DNA of 64,000 bases from Isochrysis galbana (taxonomy: Eukaryota; Haptophyta; Isochrysidales; Isochrysidaceae): positions 1,285,694 to 1,349,693 of the forward strand of contig CM030936.1 of the NCBI GenBank assembly GCA_018136815.1, in the 5' to 3' direction. Position numbers and translations under genes: made by a program. How positions within the stretch are numbered: position 1 is the stretch's first letter; each line of letters opens with the position of its first letter. The notes beneath the pieces are model-generated. The model made no database searches. It had not been told where the DNA came from and saw only the letters and a list, made by a program, of their open reading frames with translations. Shown here in pieces: positions 21,881 to 33,163 of the stretch.

Positions 21881-22333
21881 TTTCTACTGACCCCTAACTT
21901 CGCCCCTAACTCGGGGGTTGACCGCGCGCAAACAAACATAAACACGGGGGCGCAGCGCGCGCAGCAGCAGGTGCAACCGCGCAAGCTCCGAGTCGGCCGT
22001 GGTGCCCGCGCCGAAGAGCAACTCCACACTTGGCCGTGCAGCTCCTTGTGCGCGCGCACTCGCGGCAAGTAACAGTCAGTGGGTGCGTGAGTGCGTGGGT
22101 GCACAGAAGTACACAGTACCGGCAATGTGGTGTTAACCCGCTGCTGGTACCAACACCTGCAGATTGAGGTGTTAACGCATGTGCCACACCTAGCCAATGG
22201 AGGTGTTAACGCAAAGTGGGTCAACACCGGGTAAACGTGAACCCATACACCCTGCACGGAGGAAGGGCCGCACCTGGGCCTGGGCCTTCTGGACTGGGAC
22301 AACCATGTGAAAGCAAGCCAAATGGATACTCAA
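21881..22333. other. Repeat-derived spacer between LINE fragments
   Basis: No gene. The motif GGTGTTAAC recurs at about 22129, 22167 and 22202 with spacing of about 35 bp, a small degenerate tandem repeat. The rest is unassigned. Confidence 0.4.
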
Positions 22334-22780
22334 TTACTTAGACGCAAGACAAGCCCAATGGAAGGAAACAAATTCTAGACGCGTGGTTTTGCCGCACGCG
22401 CCTGGGTAGGGCGGCAGTCGCCTCCAGAGGAGGTTAATCATCTCTCGTGCCTCCGGGTCGTCCAACACCTCCAGCGGTATCTTGGCTTCTATCTCCGTCG
22501 CCCGTCTGGGAGGGGCGATTGCGAAGGTCGCTACCACTGGGTGGTGATCGGATGCCGCCATGCCCGTGAAAAGTTTAAGATCTATGTACGCCTTGTACCA
22601 TCTCCACGTGGAGTGCAGTATTCCGCCGCGTATATGCGGTCTATCCTAGTGTAGGTCTGATGTCCGCATCTCGTGTATTGGCCTTTGAGGCCCGGATAGC
22701 GTGGACTCGAGGAGAGAACGTGAGTGAGGACGTGCTGGGGTGAGCGGGGTCGGTGCGTGCACTGGGGGGAGGACAAATAA
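22334..22780 (-). mobile_element. LINE AP-type endonuclease fragment
   Basis: Two overlapping minus-strand frames carry the C-terminal endonuclease signature: YTRIDRIYAAEY (about 22660-22625) followed, after a frameshift, by MAASDHHPVVATF (22561-22523). SDHHPV holds the catalytic histidine of the APE-type endonuclease of non-LTR retrotransposons. The frameshift and the loss of the N-terminal half make it a relic. Confidence 0.75.
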
Positions 22781-22990
22781 TATCGAGGGATACCGTGACG
22801 GAAAAGTTGTGTCCAATTAGCTAGTGGAGTTGGCTAGGATACAACATTAATTATTTAATATAGACCCCATGAGCATGAGCTCCCACAATTTTTACTGAAA
22901 GGTTGGTGTTGGGATAGGCATGGCTATCATGTCTGCGTTAGCTTGTGCGTCGCTCACTCGCTTCATCCCATTAGCGTCTGACGGCGGCTC

Positions 22991-25900
22991 TTATCTGCTC
23001 ATCTGCATGGAAAATGCGTCGCGCGAGAAGGAGATATGTGCCCTCTCCCTCTCTGTAAGGGGCGGGTGGAATCGCTTCGTCTCCTTAGTCACAGGGATGC
23101 CCATCGCTCTTTTGTCCGCTTCACGCACAGGTCCCGCGGCAAAGTCGAGCGACCGGATGAGGGCGTGCGATTGCGAGCGTGCCGCCGTGGTAGAACAGAG
23201 CGCGGTGTTGCCGGGTGAGTTGGCAAGGCGCGTGGACGACCACTTCTCGGGGCGGCGCTCGCGTAGCGAGTTCTCAAAGGCGGCAATGCCGTCAATGGTG
23301 GACTCGTGCATGAATATCGAGGGCTCTTCGGCCACATGGTTCCCTGAGGTGAGTTTGTACTTACCGCGGTACAGCTTCTTTAGCGACTTTTTCCGCGGCG
23401 GGTCGAGAAGCGCGCCGTGGAGTCGTTCTTGCTGCGTTACCTTGTCTCGCGACTTGAGGGACACGCGCAGCGTTGGGTCGTCGACGACCACCTTGCTGGA
23501 CCACAGCTCCATCGAGCCCTCCTTCATCTCGCGTCGTTCCGCGATGATTTGCTCCTCTGTCTGCTGAAAGACGGACGGCCCAGGGTAGCCGACCTCAAGA
23601 TATTTCCGATTGGAGGGTAGCGCGTTGAACGGGGGCTTTTCAGTCGCCTCAAGCTGCCGGCTGAACTCGCGCGCCCTGATGTCTGCCTCGTACTGATTGA
23701 GCCCCCACGGCTGCTCGAGATCGAGCACGCGCGTCTCCGACGGTTGCAGCATCTCGAATTGTGAGCGCCTCCCATCGCGCAGGTACATTTTGCGCTGCGA
23801 GTTATCCCACGGCTTCTGCTTGGGCGGCGGCGGCGCGCGGACCTCCGCCTCGCCCATTGAGTCGGCGTTGAGGTAATCCGCAGCGTAGGTGTGGTGTACG
23901 CCCTGACCGTGCGCGCCAAGACCCCGCTGCTGGCCCATCTCAGCCAACTTCTTCTGTAAATAGGCCTTTTGCATCTCGGTAGGGTTCAGGCGTTGGCCCG
24001 AATAGGTGCCGACAATTTGGCCGCCCATCTGCGCACGCACCGCCTGGATAGACTCAAGGTACCAGTCTGGCAGCGGCTCCCTCTCCACCGGCGCCGGAAG
24101 CGCCTCGATGTTCTTCTGGATGTAGTCAATAGACGGCCTTTCCGCGCGCTCGCGGAGGGCGCGGAGGTAGACCGGGTTGCGTGCGTCCGTTGGCGCCTTG
24201 CGGCACTCGTGGGCACGCCCAACGATAGTGCGCGCACCCACGATGCCTACTTCGCCCGGCTGCACGCTCAGGCTTGCGGTTCGCTCAGCGATCTGAGTGG
24301 GCGCCTGCACTGCCTCCTTGGCAGTCGGCACGCCCTCACGGTCACGCCGCGTGATAGCGTCGCTGTACTTCTTGTCGAGCTGCAACAGATCGGCGGCAAG
24401 CGGGAAAGCCTCGTGCTTATGTGCCACTCGCAAAGTGGGCGCACCAAGCAGCTTGGCGAGTGTTAGCACTGCATCGCGACAGCCGTCCGTGACGCGCAAG
24501 TGCTGGTAAATCTCGGGGCGTAGGATCAGGCTAGGTAGCGGCATCTTGAGCTTCATCAGCTTGGTCGGCAGCTCAAATGTGTTGTAGAGGCGGTGCGGAA
24601 AAGTCATCCGACTGTCCATCAACGTGAAGGCGGTCTTGGAATTGGGCTCGGTTCGCTCAAGCAGGATCGAGAGCCGCGCCATCCCGTTGGCTGGCAGCCC
24701 ACCCTCACCGTACACCGGTGGCTTACCCTCCAAAAGGAAGAGGCGTGTTGCCCCGTCAACGAGCTGCACACCGGTGATCACATCGAGCGCGTCCTCGCCC
24801 GTATCTTTGTAGTTCTCCCAGTTGGCTGCTGAAGTGAGGCCACACGCTGAGTTGACGTCCTGGATTGTGCCGAGGATCGCTCGCAGCGCCTGCGTGTCCT
24901 TGTATCCAATCAGCGTTACGATGCGCGAGGTGGGCGCTTGCACTTGCGATGCGAGCGTCTCCTCGGACTCGGGCGGAAGCTCGGCGGCCATCTCGATCTG
25001 CAGCGTCACCTGGCAGCACGACTCGACGTAGAGACCCGCAAAATACTCGACATCCTCCTCTTCGGGCTCCGGCCGCGTGCGCGGCCGCTCGCACGGCTGC
25101 ACGTCGAGGCAGAGCGTGAGCCGCCTATTGGGCGCGCTCCGAATGCCAGCTGGCGCGTACGACGCGCGGTCCGTCGGCATGCGCCCAACCATCTCGCCCA
25201 GCCGGTACCGTGCCACTCCGAAGGGCGGGTGACGAGAAGCGGGGGCGTTGGGGTCCGGCTCGCTCTTCGCCGGTGCCTCCGCCTCGGGTGGTCCACCTTC
25301 CTCCACGCCCTCCCCGTCAGCCCCCTCGTCGCTCGGTGCCTCGCGTGGTGACGGCGGCGCCAGCTGCTTGGGGTCGCGATCGCGCAGCTCCACGACGATG
25401 CCCTCCTCACGAAGCAGCCGACGAACGTTGTCCTCATCGAGGTCACCCATTAGAAATATGGTGCGCTCGTTCTCCCATGCGATCTCCTCCGCGTGCGCCC
25501 GCGGTGCCGTCACGCCCGTTTGGCCGAGCATGCGCCACACCACGCGAACAGGGGCGCAACGCTCAGAGAGCTCAACAAATGGCGCCTTGAAGGGGGTGCC
25601 CGAGTAGGCGGCTGGCAGGCCATCGGCGCGCAACACGGAGACGGCAACCGGGTTAAGCTCGCGCGCAAGTTCGTCGGAGAGGAAGGGCAGGCTTGAGCTG
25701 ACACTCACCTCCACCGCGCTGACCAGTGGCAGCGCCACCTCAGGCAGCCGCTCGCCGGCACCGCTCGAGCTGAAACGCGTGCTGAGCCGCGGCCAGCCAA
25801 AGAGCAGCGGGGCCAGGTCGATTGGAAGGGCAAAATGTCTCTCAGTCTCAGCTGATCCTTCAAGCCGGCGGCACAGCTCGAGCTCCACCCGCCCCTGCCT

Positions 25901-26224
25901 CTCTACCAGCCAGCGAACAAGCGGCGCCTCGACAAACACCGCTGCCTCGCTCGCCACTGCTGCTCCGTCCGACTGGGCGTGTGCGAGCTCGATGAAGTCG
26001 GCCTCGCCGAATCGTAGCCGAAAAAAAGTGCCATTGACCGTCGGCCGCGCCGGCTGTGCCTCCTCCCCCTCCTCCACCTCACGAGGAGTTTGGTGCGTGG
26101 TCTCAGCCGGAGGAGAGAGGGAGAAGCTCCATGTGAGTGTGGCGGTGTGCGGCGTGGGGCGGGGCGTTGAGGCGATGGAAGGGGGGCTGGAGGCTGGCGC
26201 GGGAGGAGCGACTTTGGGAGGCAT
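22991..26224 (-). CDS. CFAP92-like flagellar protein (DUF4550 family)
   Basis: Single exon of 1077 residues starting at the ATG ending at 26224. Family-like segments, in order: a C2-like region with RDRDPKQL (compare EVHDRDRK in CFAP92/KIAA1257); FGVARYRLGEMV; then IVTLIGYKDTQALRAILGTI, the clear match DALDVITGVQLVDGATRLFL near residue 478, SRMTFPHRLYNTFELP, and GAPTLRVAHKHEAFP. The C-terminal 350 residues are charged and proline-rich and contain several KW/PW motifs as in axonemal proteins. CFAP92 proteins are conserved in ciliated eukaryotes and poorly understood. A 135-bp GA (coding-strand CT) tract lies 60 bp upstream. I see no intron, unlike most genes of the window. Confidence 0.8.
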   Translation of the reverse strand: MPPKVAPPAPASSPPSIASTPRPTPHTATLTWSFSLSPPAETTHQTPREVEEGEEAQPARPTVNGTFFRLRFGEADFIELAHAQSDGAAVASEAAVFVEAPLVRWLVERQGRVELELCRRLEGSAETERHFALPIDLAPLLFGWPRLSTRFSSSGAGERLPEVALPLVSAVEVSVSSSLPFLSDELARELNPVAVSVLRADGLPAAYSGTPFKAPFVELSERCAPVRVVWRMLGQTGVTAPRAHAEEIAWENERTIFLMGDLDEDNVRRLLREEGIVVELRDRDPKQLAPPSPREAPSDEGADGEGVEEGGPPEAEAPAKSEPDPNAPASRHPPFGVARYRLGEMVGRMPTDRASYAPAGIRSAPNRRLTLCLDVQPCERPRTRPEPEEEDVEYFAGLYVESCCQVTLQIEMAAELPPESEETLASQVQAPTSRIVTLIGYKDTQALRAILGTIQDVNSACGLTSAANWENYKDTGEDALDVITGVQLVDGATRLFLLEGKPPVYGEGGLPANGMARLSILLERTEPNSKTAFTLMDSRMTFPHRLYNTFELPTKLMKLKMPLPSLILRPEIYQHLRVTDGCRDAVLTLAKLLGAPTLRVAHKHEAFPLAADLLQLDKKYSDAITRRDREGVPTAKEAVQAPTQIAERTASLSVQPGEVGIVGARTIVGRAHECRKAPTDARNPVYLRALRERAERPSIDYIQKNIEALPAPVEREPLPDWYLESIQAVRAQMGGQIVGTYSGQRLNPTEMQKAYLQKKLAEMGQQRGLGAHGQGVHHTYAADYLNADSMGEAEVRAPPPPKQKPWDNSQRKMYLRDGRRSQFEMLQPSETRVLDLEQPWGLNQYEADIRAREFSRQLEATEKPPFNALPSNRKYLEVGYPGPSVFQQTEEQIIAERREMKEGSMELWSSKVVVDDPTLRVSLKSRDKVTQQERLHGALLDPPRKKSLKKLYRGKYKLTSGNHVAEEPSIFMHESTIDGIAAFENSLRERRPEKWSSTRLANSPGNTALCSTTAARSQSHALIRSLDFAAGPVREADKRAMGIPVTKETKRFHPPLTERERAHISFSRDAFSMQMSR

Positions 26225-26283
26225 CAAGGGAGAGAGGGAGGGGGGGAGGGGGAAGGGGGGAAGGGGGGAAGGGGGGGAGGGGG

Positions 26284-26470
<187 letters not shown>

Positions 26471-26843
26471 TGGGAGAAAGAGGGGAGAGAGAGAAGAGAG
26501 AGGGAGGTACTTTACTCAACAGGGGGTCCTGTCGGGGCTCTCTCTTCTTTCTCCTTCGCTCTGTCTTCCTCTTGGTGGGCACGCCTGGGTCCGTCCCACA
26601 TCTCTCTGATTTTCTCCCTTCTCTCAAAGGATTACTCCCTTCCTCTTGCGCTGAGTGTCCTGCATCGTCCTCGTCCTCTCTTCTCCTCCTCTAATATACT
26701 CCTCCTCTGTACCTCTATTCGCCCCTCCCCCTCCGCGGGTTCATTCCCTCGCTTGAAGAGACGACATTTTATTAAGTAATAGAGGCGCCCTTTTCCTCTC
26801 TCCTCGGGTGCACTCCCTTCCTCCATCCTCATGACTAGTGCGG

Positions 26844-26881
<38 letters not shown>

Positions 26882-27922
26882 AGAGGGTGCCAGCGACGTT
26901 GAGACGTTACGCTGGTACTCTACATGATTCAAAGTAAAAGAGTTCTCCAATATCTATCTCTCTACTTTCTACTTTCCACGTTCACGCAAAGACTCCCCAG
27001 TCCCCACAGTGTGTCCAGTGTTGGTGTTGGAGAGCAAAGAACCAAGAAAAGCGCATCGTTTTTATCTTTTTTCTACGAGGACCAAAAACAGGCCGGTTTT
27101 GCCATTTCCATTTTTCAACCCCTTCCGTTTTTGTCTCCGTATTGGGAGAGCCCTCTAGCACTACGCACTACACACCACACTATGCACGAGAGCCACACAC
27201 CAAGACGGTGCCCGGGGAGGACTCCCGGGGGCGGGGCTCGCGTAGACGAACGCAGAACACATGGAGGGAAGCAGCCAGCAGCCAGGAAAGCGACCAGGGC
27301 AAGCAGCCATGGAAGCAGCCATGGACCATGGAAGCAGCCATGGAATTTTTAATTTTTAACAATTTTTTATGTTTATATGGGCGGTCGCGCGGTCGCGGCG
27401 CGGCAAAGGAACGGGACTAGCGCTCACTCAAGACAGGACTCCCTGCCGCGGCAAGCGCAGGCACCCTTCCCCCTTATGCTTATGCCACCCAGCTCTTCAC
27501 TAACTTTCTACCTGCGCTAGCTGTAGCTGGAGCGCCCCTCCCTCCACACTCAGACAGCCCCCCACGCCAGGATCCTGTTCTGGTCTCGCAGGCAAGGGGG
27601 CCTAATGGGAGGGAAAGGAGCAACTCCTCAGAGAGGAGCTGTGGGGAAGGAGATGTGAGATGTCTGAGTGGGGGCGCTATACCCTTGCGCTAGGCATGTG
27701 GGCAGCGACGCCGCCTCAAGTCGCGTTCCGTCAAAAGAGGGCCAGGTTATTATTTTTTTTTCACCCAGATGTGCATGTTTTCTTTTTCAACCAGTCTCAA
27801 ATAACACTATTTAATGAAGCTAACCCAAAACACAGCAACCCCAGAGCTACTGAGTTTTCATCCTTTTCGTCTTTTTCTCGCACACCTCCTCGTCGATATT
27901 CTCGATGTCGTTCAGGCGAGAA
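26471..27922. other. Intergenic stretch without a recognisable gene
   Basis: Holds a second short GA array at about 26846-26876 and a degenerate GCAGCCATGGA repeat at 27270-27345. Frames at 26924-27420 and 27660-28115 lack family motifs. No gene is supported. Confidence 0.5.
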
Positions 27923-28035
27923 GCGCTCAATCACCATCACCCACCGCATGGAAAAAGCGTTCAATCACCATCAGCCTACACGTGGAACGCGTTCAATCGC
28001 CATCACCCCCACCGCATGGAAAAGCGTTCAATCGC
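27923..28035 (+). repeat. Short minisatellite, four units of 32-35 bp
   Basis: GCGYTCAATCRCCATCA starts at 27923, 27957, 27989 and 28024. Units share ACCGCATGGAAAA at their ends. Spacing is 34, 32 and 35 bp. Confidence 0.75.
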
Positions 28036-28177
28036 GGAAGATCGTGGGGATCATGAGGGTACCGCTATCCAACCCACTCGTTTGGCAAGAGGGTATGCTG
28101 GCGATGTCAGCCTGAACGAAGGGGTCCGATTTACCTGACTTTTTGTGACGTTTAGAGATCTCCCGAAAAAATCTTGT

Positions 28178-29440
28178 TCCACTCAAGCTCCAACCCCACC
28201 CAAGCTCCCACCCAAGCTCCAACCCACCCAAGTTCCAACTCCACCCAAGCTCTAACCCCACCGAAGCTCCAACCCACCCAACCCCACCGAAGCTCCAACC
28301 CACCCAAGCTCCAACCCCACCCAAGCTCCCGCACCCAAGCTCCAACCCCACTCAAGCTCCAACCCCACCCAAGCTCCAACCCCACCCGAGCTCCCGCACC
28401 CAAGCTCCAACCCCACCCAAGCTCCACCCAAGCTCCAACCCCAACCCCACCCAAGCTCCAACCCCACCCAAGCTCCCGCACCCAAGCTCCAACCCCACCC
28501 AAGCTCCAACCCAAGCTCCAACCCCACCCAAGCTCCAACCCCACCCAAGCTCCTTGGTGGCTGGGGCGAAGGTGTTGGTCGGAGGGTTGGAGCTTTTGGG
28601 AGTCGGAACTTGGGTGGGGTGGGGTTGGGAGTTGGGTGGGGTTGGGTGGGGTTGGGCCTTGAGTGGGGTTGGGTGGAGTTGGTCGGAGGAGCTTTTGGGA
28701 GTCGGAGCTTGGTTGGGTCGAGCTTGGGTTGGAGCTTGGGTGGGGCTGAAGCTCGGAAGCTTGGCTGGGGTGAAGGTGTTGGTCGGAGGGTTGGAGCTTT
28801 TGGGAGTCGGAGCTTGGGTGAGAGCCTGGGTTGGAGATTGGGTGGGGGTTGGAGCTTGGCTGGGGCGAAGGTGTTGGTCGGAGGAGGGAGTTGGAGCTTT
28901 TGGGAGTCGGAGCTTGGGTGGGGTTGGAGCTCGGGTGGGTTTGGAGCTTGGGTGGGTGGGGTTGGAGCTCGGAGCTCGGGTGGTTGGCTGGGGCGAAGGT
29001 GTTGGTCGGAGGTTGGAGAGTCGGAGCTTGAGTGGGGTTGGAGCTTGAGTGGAGTTTGGGCTGGTGGCTGGGGTGTTGGTCGGAGGGTTGGAGCTTTTGG
29101 GAGTCGGAGCTTGGGTGGGGTTAGAAGCTTGGGTTGGAGCTGGGGCGAAGGTGTTGGTCGATGAGTTGGAGCTTTTGGGAGTCGGAGCTTGAGTGGGGTT
29201 GGTGGAGTTGGAGCTTGGGTGGGGTTGGGTGTTGCCACCCAAGCTCCAACCCAAGGAAGTCGGTCGAAGATGTTGGTCGGAGTGTTGGTCAGAAGTGTTG
29301 GTCGGAGGTCACAAGTGTTGGAGCTTGAGGCTTGAGTGGAGTTGGAGCTTGAGTGGAGCGTGGTTGGAGCTTGGGTGGGGTGCTTGGGTGGAGTTGGAGC
29401 TTGGGTGGGGTGCTTGGGTGGGGTGCTTGGGTGGAGTTGG
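28178..29440 (+). repeat. 1.3-kb minisatellite that inverts midway
   Basis: Positions 28178-28553 are tandem variants of CCCAAGCTCCAACCCCA (18 bp). From about 28555 the same unit continues in reverse complement (TGGGGTTGGAGCTTGGG), interspersed with a longer unit (GAAGGTGTTGGTCGGAG and GGGAGTCGGAGCTTG) up to about 29440. The two halves are complementary and could form a large hairpin. The 300-residue frames on both strands are repeat translations. Confidence 0.85.
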
Positions 29441-29635
29441 TGTTCAAGCTCATTAGACCTTCACTGTGCATATGGTATGGTTTCATTTCCTGTTGGTGGT
29501 CAATGTGGCTCGTATCCAAGAGCTCGAAAATAAACTGCGATTCGCAGTTCCAGATCCAAAGCTTGACATCACAGACCAACTCCGGCGGGACTACGACATA
29601 GCTCGACTACGTGGGTACGTGACGGCTTACGTAGC

Positions 29636-29977
29636 TATCTTGATCTCGGATACAACAGCATTGATGACGAGGGGATGAGAGTCTTTGCCGAGGCCATCTC
29701 CAAGGGGGCCTTGAACAAGCTCAAAGAACTCGATCTCGAGTTTAACAGGTTCGGTGACGAGGGGATGAAGGCATTTGTTGAGGCCGTCTCCAAGGGGGGG
29801 GGCTTGAACAATCTCAAGTATCTCAATCTGCGGTGTAACGAGATTGGTGATGAGGGGATGAAGGCATTTGCTGAGGCTTTATCCAAGGGGGCACTGAAGA
29901 ACCTCAAGAGGCTCTCCACTGGGTTGGGGCTGTGTGACGTGGAGGAGTTCATAATTCGCATGGCAGATTATGCTTGA
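29636..29977 (+). CDS. Leucine-rich-repeat (RNI/NLRC3-type) protein fragment
   Basis: The frame YLDLGYNSIDDEGMRVFAEA continues through three ribonuclease-inhibitor-type repeats of about 30 residues (KELDLEFNRFGDEGMKAF, KYLNLRCNEIGDEGMKAF) to a stop at 29977. The upstream frame (about 29500-29610, ARIQELENKLRF) is open but in another phase. The only splice pair joining them would be a 20-bp intron, which I do not accept, so the 5' end is unknown. It may be a pseudogene or the tail of a spliced gene. LRR proteins of this kind bind proteins, and no specific role can be given. Confidence 0.55.
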   Translation, partial: YLDLGYNSIDDEGMRVFAEAISKGALNKLKELDLEFNRFGDEGMKAFVEAVSKGGGLNNLKYLNLRCNEIGDEGMKAFAEALSKGALKNLKRLSTGLGLCDVEEFIIRMADYA

Positions 29978-30029
29978 CGTGGGTTGGTCAGAAAGTTTGT
30001 ACTTGTCAATCTGAATTCTGTGGGGAGCA

Positions 30030-30311
30030 TTGGGCATTCGACTCACCGAGGAGCTCGCCATTCCAAGGGTTCCTATCGATCTGTGGCTGCAACTGTCCGA
30101 CTCCAATGAGCTTCACCTCTGGCAACAGCTTGCGGCACAGACGACACGCATCAAGGGCCTGCGATGCACAGTAGGAGTCGCATCTCCTTTTCTGCAGATG
30201 CCAATCTTCCCAGAACTCCGTCACCTTTCATTCGAGAGCCCACCGCCCATGTACGCTTCTGAGGGACTCCAAGCGTTTGCTCACGCTCTGTCCTCGCTGG
30301 ACAAACTAAAG
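30030..30311 (+). CDS. Possible exon of an LRR-like protein
   Basis: The open frame LTEELAIPRVPIDLWLQL ... ELRHLSFESPPPMYASEGL QAFAHALSSLDKLK has the spacing of leucine-rich repeats and ends at a good splice donor (AAAG-GTAAGA, 30308-30316). A further open stretch at 30465-30635 (SSLLRELLLPPGLTPTDDGG) ends at a GTAAGAT donor. Together with 29636-29977 these may be exons of one LRR gene, but acceptors and the start codon could not be fixed. Confidence 0.4.
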
Positions 30312-30639
30312 GTAAGACGTGTGGCTCGTTTATTTGTTTTGTGAAGCGTGCAATGCGGCGGAGCTTCGAGGTAACTCATTGGCAAAAACAAAACTCACTC
30401 AATTTTCTCACACACTACACATTGATAGAAGCACCGCATCCGCCTAGAGTATAAAATACTCTGGATGCGACAGTACGTCCACAAATTTGGGTTCGACTCA
30501 AGCAGCCTCCTCAGGGAGTTGTTGCTCCCCCCCGGGTTGACCCCAACCGACGACGGCGGACTGATGCTGTCCAATGCTTCCGCCATAACCTGCATGGCAG
30601 ATTTAGAAGTGCCATATGGCCGAAAGAGAGGTAAGATGA

Positions 30640-31029
30640 ATTTTTTAAAGTTATCGTCCATTTTTGTTGTTATCCATTTCAATCGCTTGAGCTTGAGTAC
30701 TACGCTCCGGTACAACCAACGTGACACGTGAATGATGACATGTGAGGTCTGACTCGTGCCTTGCTTGTGCCTTGCTTGTGCTTTGTTCCTAAGAGTATTC
30801 AATCAATTCATGCATCACTATGTGCGCCGTAGCCCGTAGCCGTGTAGCCGTAGGTAGTAATAGTAATAAATAGATAGGTATAGGTACTCAATACTAGTAC
30901 TTACGCTAAGATTATAGCTGAGCGCAAGCGAAATATTGTCGAAATTTGGGGGGGGAAACGCGAAATATGGACGAAATATCGAACGAAATTTGGGCAGGTC
31001 TCAAACGAAACTCTGGCCTGTCCCTATCT
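30640..31029. other. Intergenic stretch
   Basis: AT-richer sequence without a gene. Positions 30930-31000 (CGAAATTTGGG...GAAATTTGGGCAGGTC) resemble 1160-1190, another shared repeat remnant. Confidence 0.4.
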
Positions 31030-31300
31030 GTGGTCTGTGGCTCGGCGGTATCTGTTGCTGCTGGAGCGCGTGAAGGAGGGGTTCCGCGTCTTGCGATGTC
31101 TTCTCGCCGAAAAGCCACACGTAATAGCTCCGGAGTGAAGCCAAAATGGCACTATGTTCCGTAACAACATTGACCTCCTCTAGGGTCGGTTGTGGTTCGT
31201 CCCACTTCACCCCGGCAAACATCGCCGGAATGTCTCCATTGGCATGTCTGGGCGTGAATCTTTTTTGCCTGTTAATGAAAGCCCTCGCCTTGATGGCGAG
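31030..31300 (-). mobile_element. LINE pre-RT linker fragment
   Basis: The minus-strand frame encodes FTPRHANGDIPAMFAGVKW, QPTLEEV and LRSYYVWLFGEKTSQDAEPL. It matches the linker at 4270-4500 almost residue for residue and is more loosely related to 7300-7191 (RRYYVWLYQERKT). Neither endonuclease nor RT is attached, so it is an isolated fragment of the same LINE family. Confidence 0.75.
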
Positions 31301-31850
31301 GCGCGGACGAGGGCGTGCATGTGAGTGAAGGATGTCTTTAAACGGTCGAACGAGAACCAAGCGGATGCTTGTCGTGGTTCGTGGCAAGTAGCAAGTAGGA
31401 AGTATAGTCTCATTCGTCATTCGCTCATTTGGGGCACAATCTTGAGATAGAGAGAGAGTGAGAGAAGGGGAAGGGGAACGCGCTACATGACGACGACGCA
31501 CGTCACCACACCCCACAAAATTCAATCTACCAACACCACTCAATCATCAATCAACCAAAACAAAAGAACCGAGAAATAGAGCATCGAAGAGATACTTAGT
31601 AGAATTTGCTGACAGCCATGTCCATGTCCGCGTGTCGTGCGTCGTGCGTCGTCCATCGTGCGCATCAAGCATCACCATCAACCAAAACCAAAACCTAAAT
31701 AAATCTAACGTTAGCCTAACAACCAAGTTTTGTTCATTCGTCCGTCGGCAGAGGAATTCACATCCAGACGAATTTTGTGGAAAGTGGCATTTCGCATTTC
31801 TCCTATTACGAACATACTGATATCTATCATTTTTGAGCTCAACGTACATC
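31301..31850. other. Intergenic stretch upstream of the tRNA gene
   Basis: No gene is supported. The sequence is AT-richer than the window average, as is common around tRNA genes. Confidence 0.4.
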
Positions 31851-31923
31851 GGGGACGTAGCTCAATCGGCAGAGCACCCGCTTCGCATGCGGGAGGCAGC
31901 GAGATCGAAACTCGCCGTCTCCA
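31851..31923 (+). tRNA. tRNA-Ala (anticodon CGC)
   Basis: A 73-nt cloverleaf without intron. The acceptor stem GGGGACG pairs with CGTCTCC and includes G3:U70, the alanine identity element. The D arm is GCTC-AATCGGCA-GAGC. The anticodon arm is CCCGC-TTCGCAT-GCGGG with CGC in the middle. The T arm is GCGAG-ATCGAAA-CTCGC, with A at the usual T54. CCA is not encoded. Internal promoter boxes A (TAGCTCAATCGG) and B (GATCGAAACTC) are present. A T-run at 31940-31945 could end Pol III transcription. Confidence 0.93.
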
Positions 31924-31945
31924 TGTTATGTTTCTGCATTTTTTT

Positions 31946-32714
31946 ATGTTTTTGTTTATCCCTCCCTCCTCTATGGACCAGGTTTGTTTGTCATGCACGG
32001 GATTTGTTTGTATCTCCTGCGTGAGGGCTCCATCCTGTCATTTTTGGAAACGGAGCATCTATCTATGTTGCTCTTTCCTCTATGCTCTATGTTAAATTGA
32101 AACACTCCACGCTCCTCACTCGTTTTGAGTTTTGAATTTTGAGGCTGTTTGATCTTTGACCGCCCTATGACCTATGAGTGGGTTTGGGAAAAAATGCGGC
32201 CGCTCCTGCTCGGAGGAGTCCCTCCTTGAATGAGAGCTGGCGAGTAGCTGATCTTCCCTCCAAAGTGTGGGTGCTCTTGTAGTTTTATACCAAAATGGGG
32301 GGGTGCGAGGGTGAAAAAAACAGACCTCAGGTTCCAGCACAGGTTGCACCTTCTCCTTCTCTGAGACTTCTGAGGCTCGTCAGCCACGCATTGGACGGCC
32401 GCGTCGGTGAGCTGGTCCTGGTTCTCGATGCCGAATTCGAGGGAGAGCGAATCCTGCGATCCTGCGAGGGGTGGATCTGGATGGTCAGGGTTGGGTCTCC
32501 GGAAGCTAGGGTCCAAGTGCTACAGCTATCAGCTATAGGTGGGAGGAACTCTGCCCTCTCACTCTGCGCGCGGAGGGGAAAATTTTGAAATTCTGCGCGC
32601 GGAGGGGAAATTCTGCACTCGCGGATGGGGAACTCCGTACTCAGTCGCGGAGGCAACTATCGTTATCGTTAACTCCCCACGCCGACACCGCCGGGGACAA
32701 TAAATAACCTGCTC
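31946..32714. other. Intergenic stretch without a recognisable gene
   Basis: Frames of about 100 residues on both strands (32172-32656) share no motif. A short tandem GAGGGGAAATTCTGCGCGCG-like repeat occurs at 32570-32615. Nothing is supported as coding. Confidence 0.4.
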
Positions 32715-32924
32715 ATGGACACGCCACTGTCGCCGAAGCGCCCACGCTCGGAGGACACGCCCAGCCATGTGCGCGCGAGACGTCGCGCGAGCCAGCCCGC
32801 GAAGCACGCGGACGACACAACAAGGCAGCCATTGCTGGCTGCCATGCAGACCAGCCCACACACCCTCACCATCCACAACCATCCACAACACCTCACACAA
32901 GACTCCCTGACGGATCGAGCATGA
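32715..32924 (+). mobile_element. LINE ORF1 N-terminal fragment
   Basis: The frame starts MDTPLSPKRPRSED. The PKRPR nuclear-localisation-like motif just after the start is shared with frames at 37891 (MTDYAPPKRPRAG) and 7776 minus (MLDASHPKRPREG), which lie next to the LINE leader. The frame ends after 69 residues. Only the 5' end of the element's protein is left. Confidence 0.5.
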
Positions 32925-33163
32925 CCACTGGCTCGATGTGCGATGATTCGGAAAGGAAAAAACGATCGGCGCGATTCCCGTTCCAGACAAGATCGCCGAC
33001 AGATCGCCCTTTGATCGTCGTCCGTCGTCGTCTGGCCGGAGTGTTTGGGTTTGATTTTAGTCGAGTTATGTGAGAAAGTCGTGGGGCGAGAGTCGGGGTG
33101 TTTTCCTGGGTGTCTCTGTCCGTCGTCCTGTCGTCAGTCGTCATCCGTCGCTCTCGCTCTCGT

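Noticed and set aside
27923-28035. Four regularly spaced repeats resembling a CRISPR array
   Set aside because: The spacers are themselves similar, no cas genes are present, and the genome is nuclear eukaryotic. It is a minisatellite.
29615-29634. 20-bp intron joining an upstream frame to the LRR frame
   Set aside because: The splice dinucleotides and phase fit, but every other intron here is 75 bp or longer, so a frameshift or missing exon is more likely.
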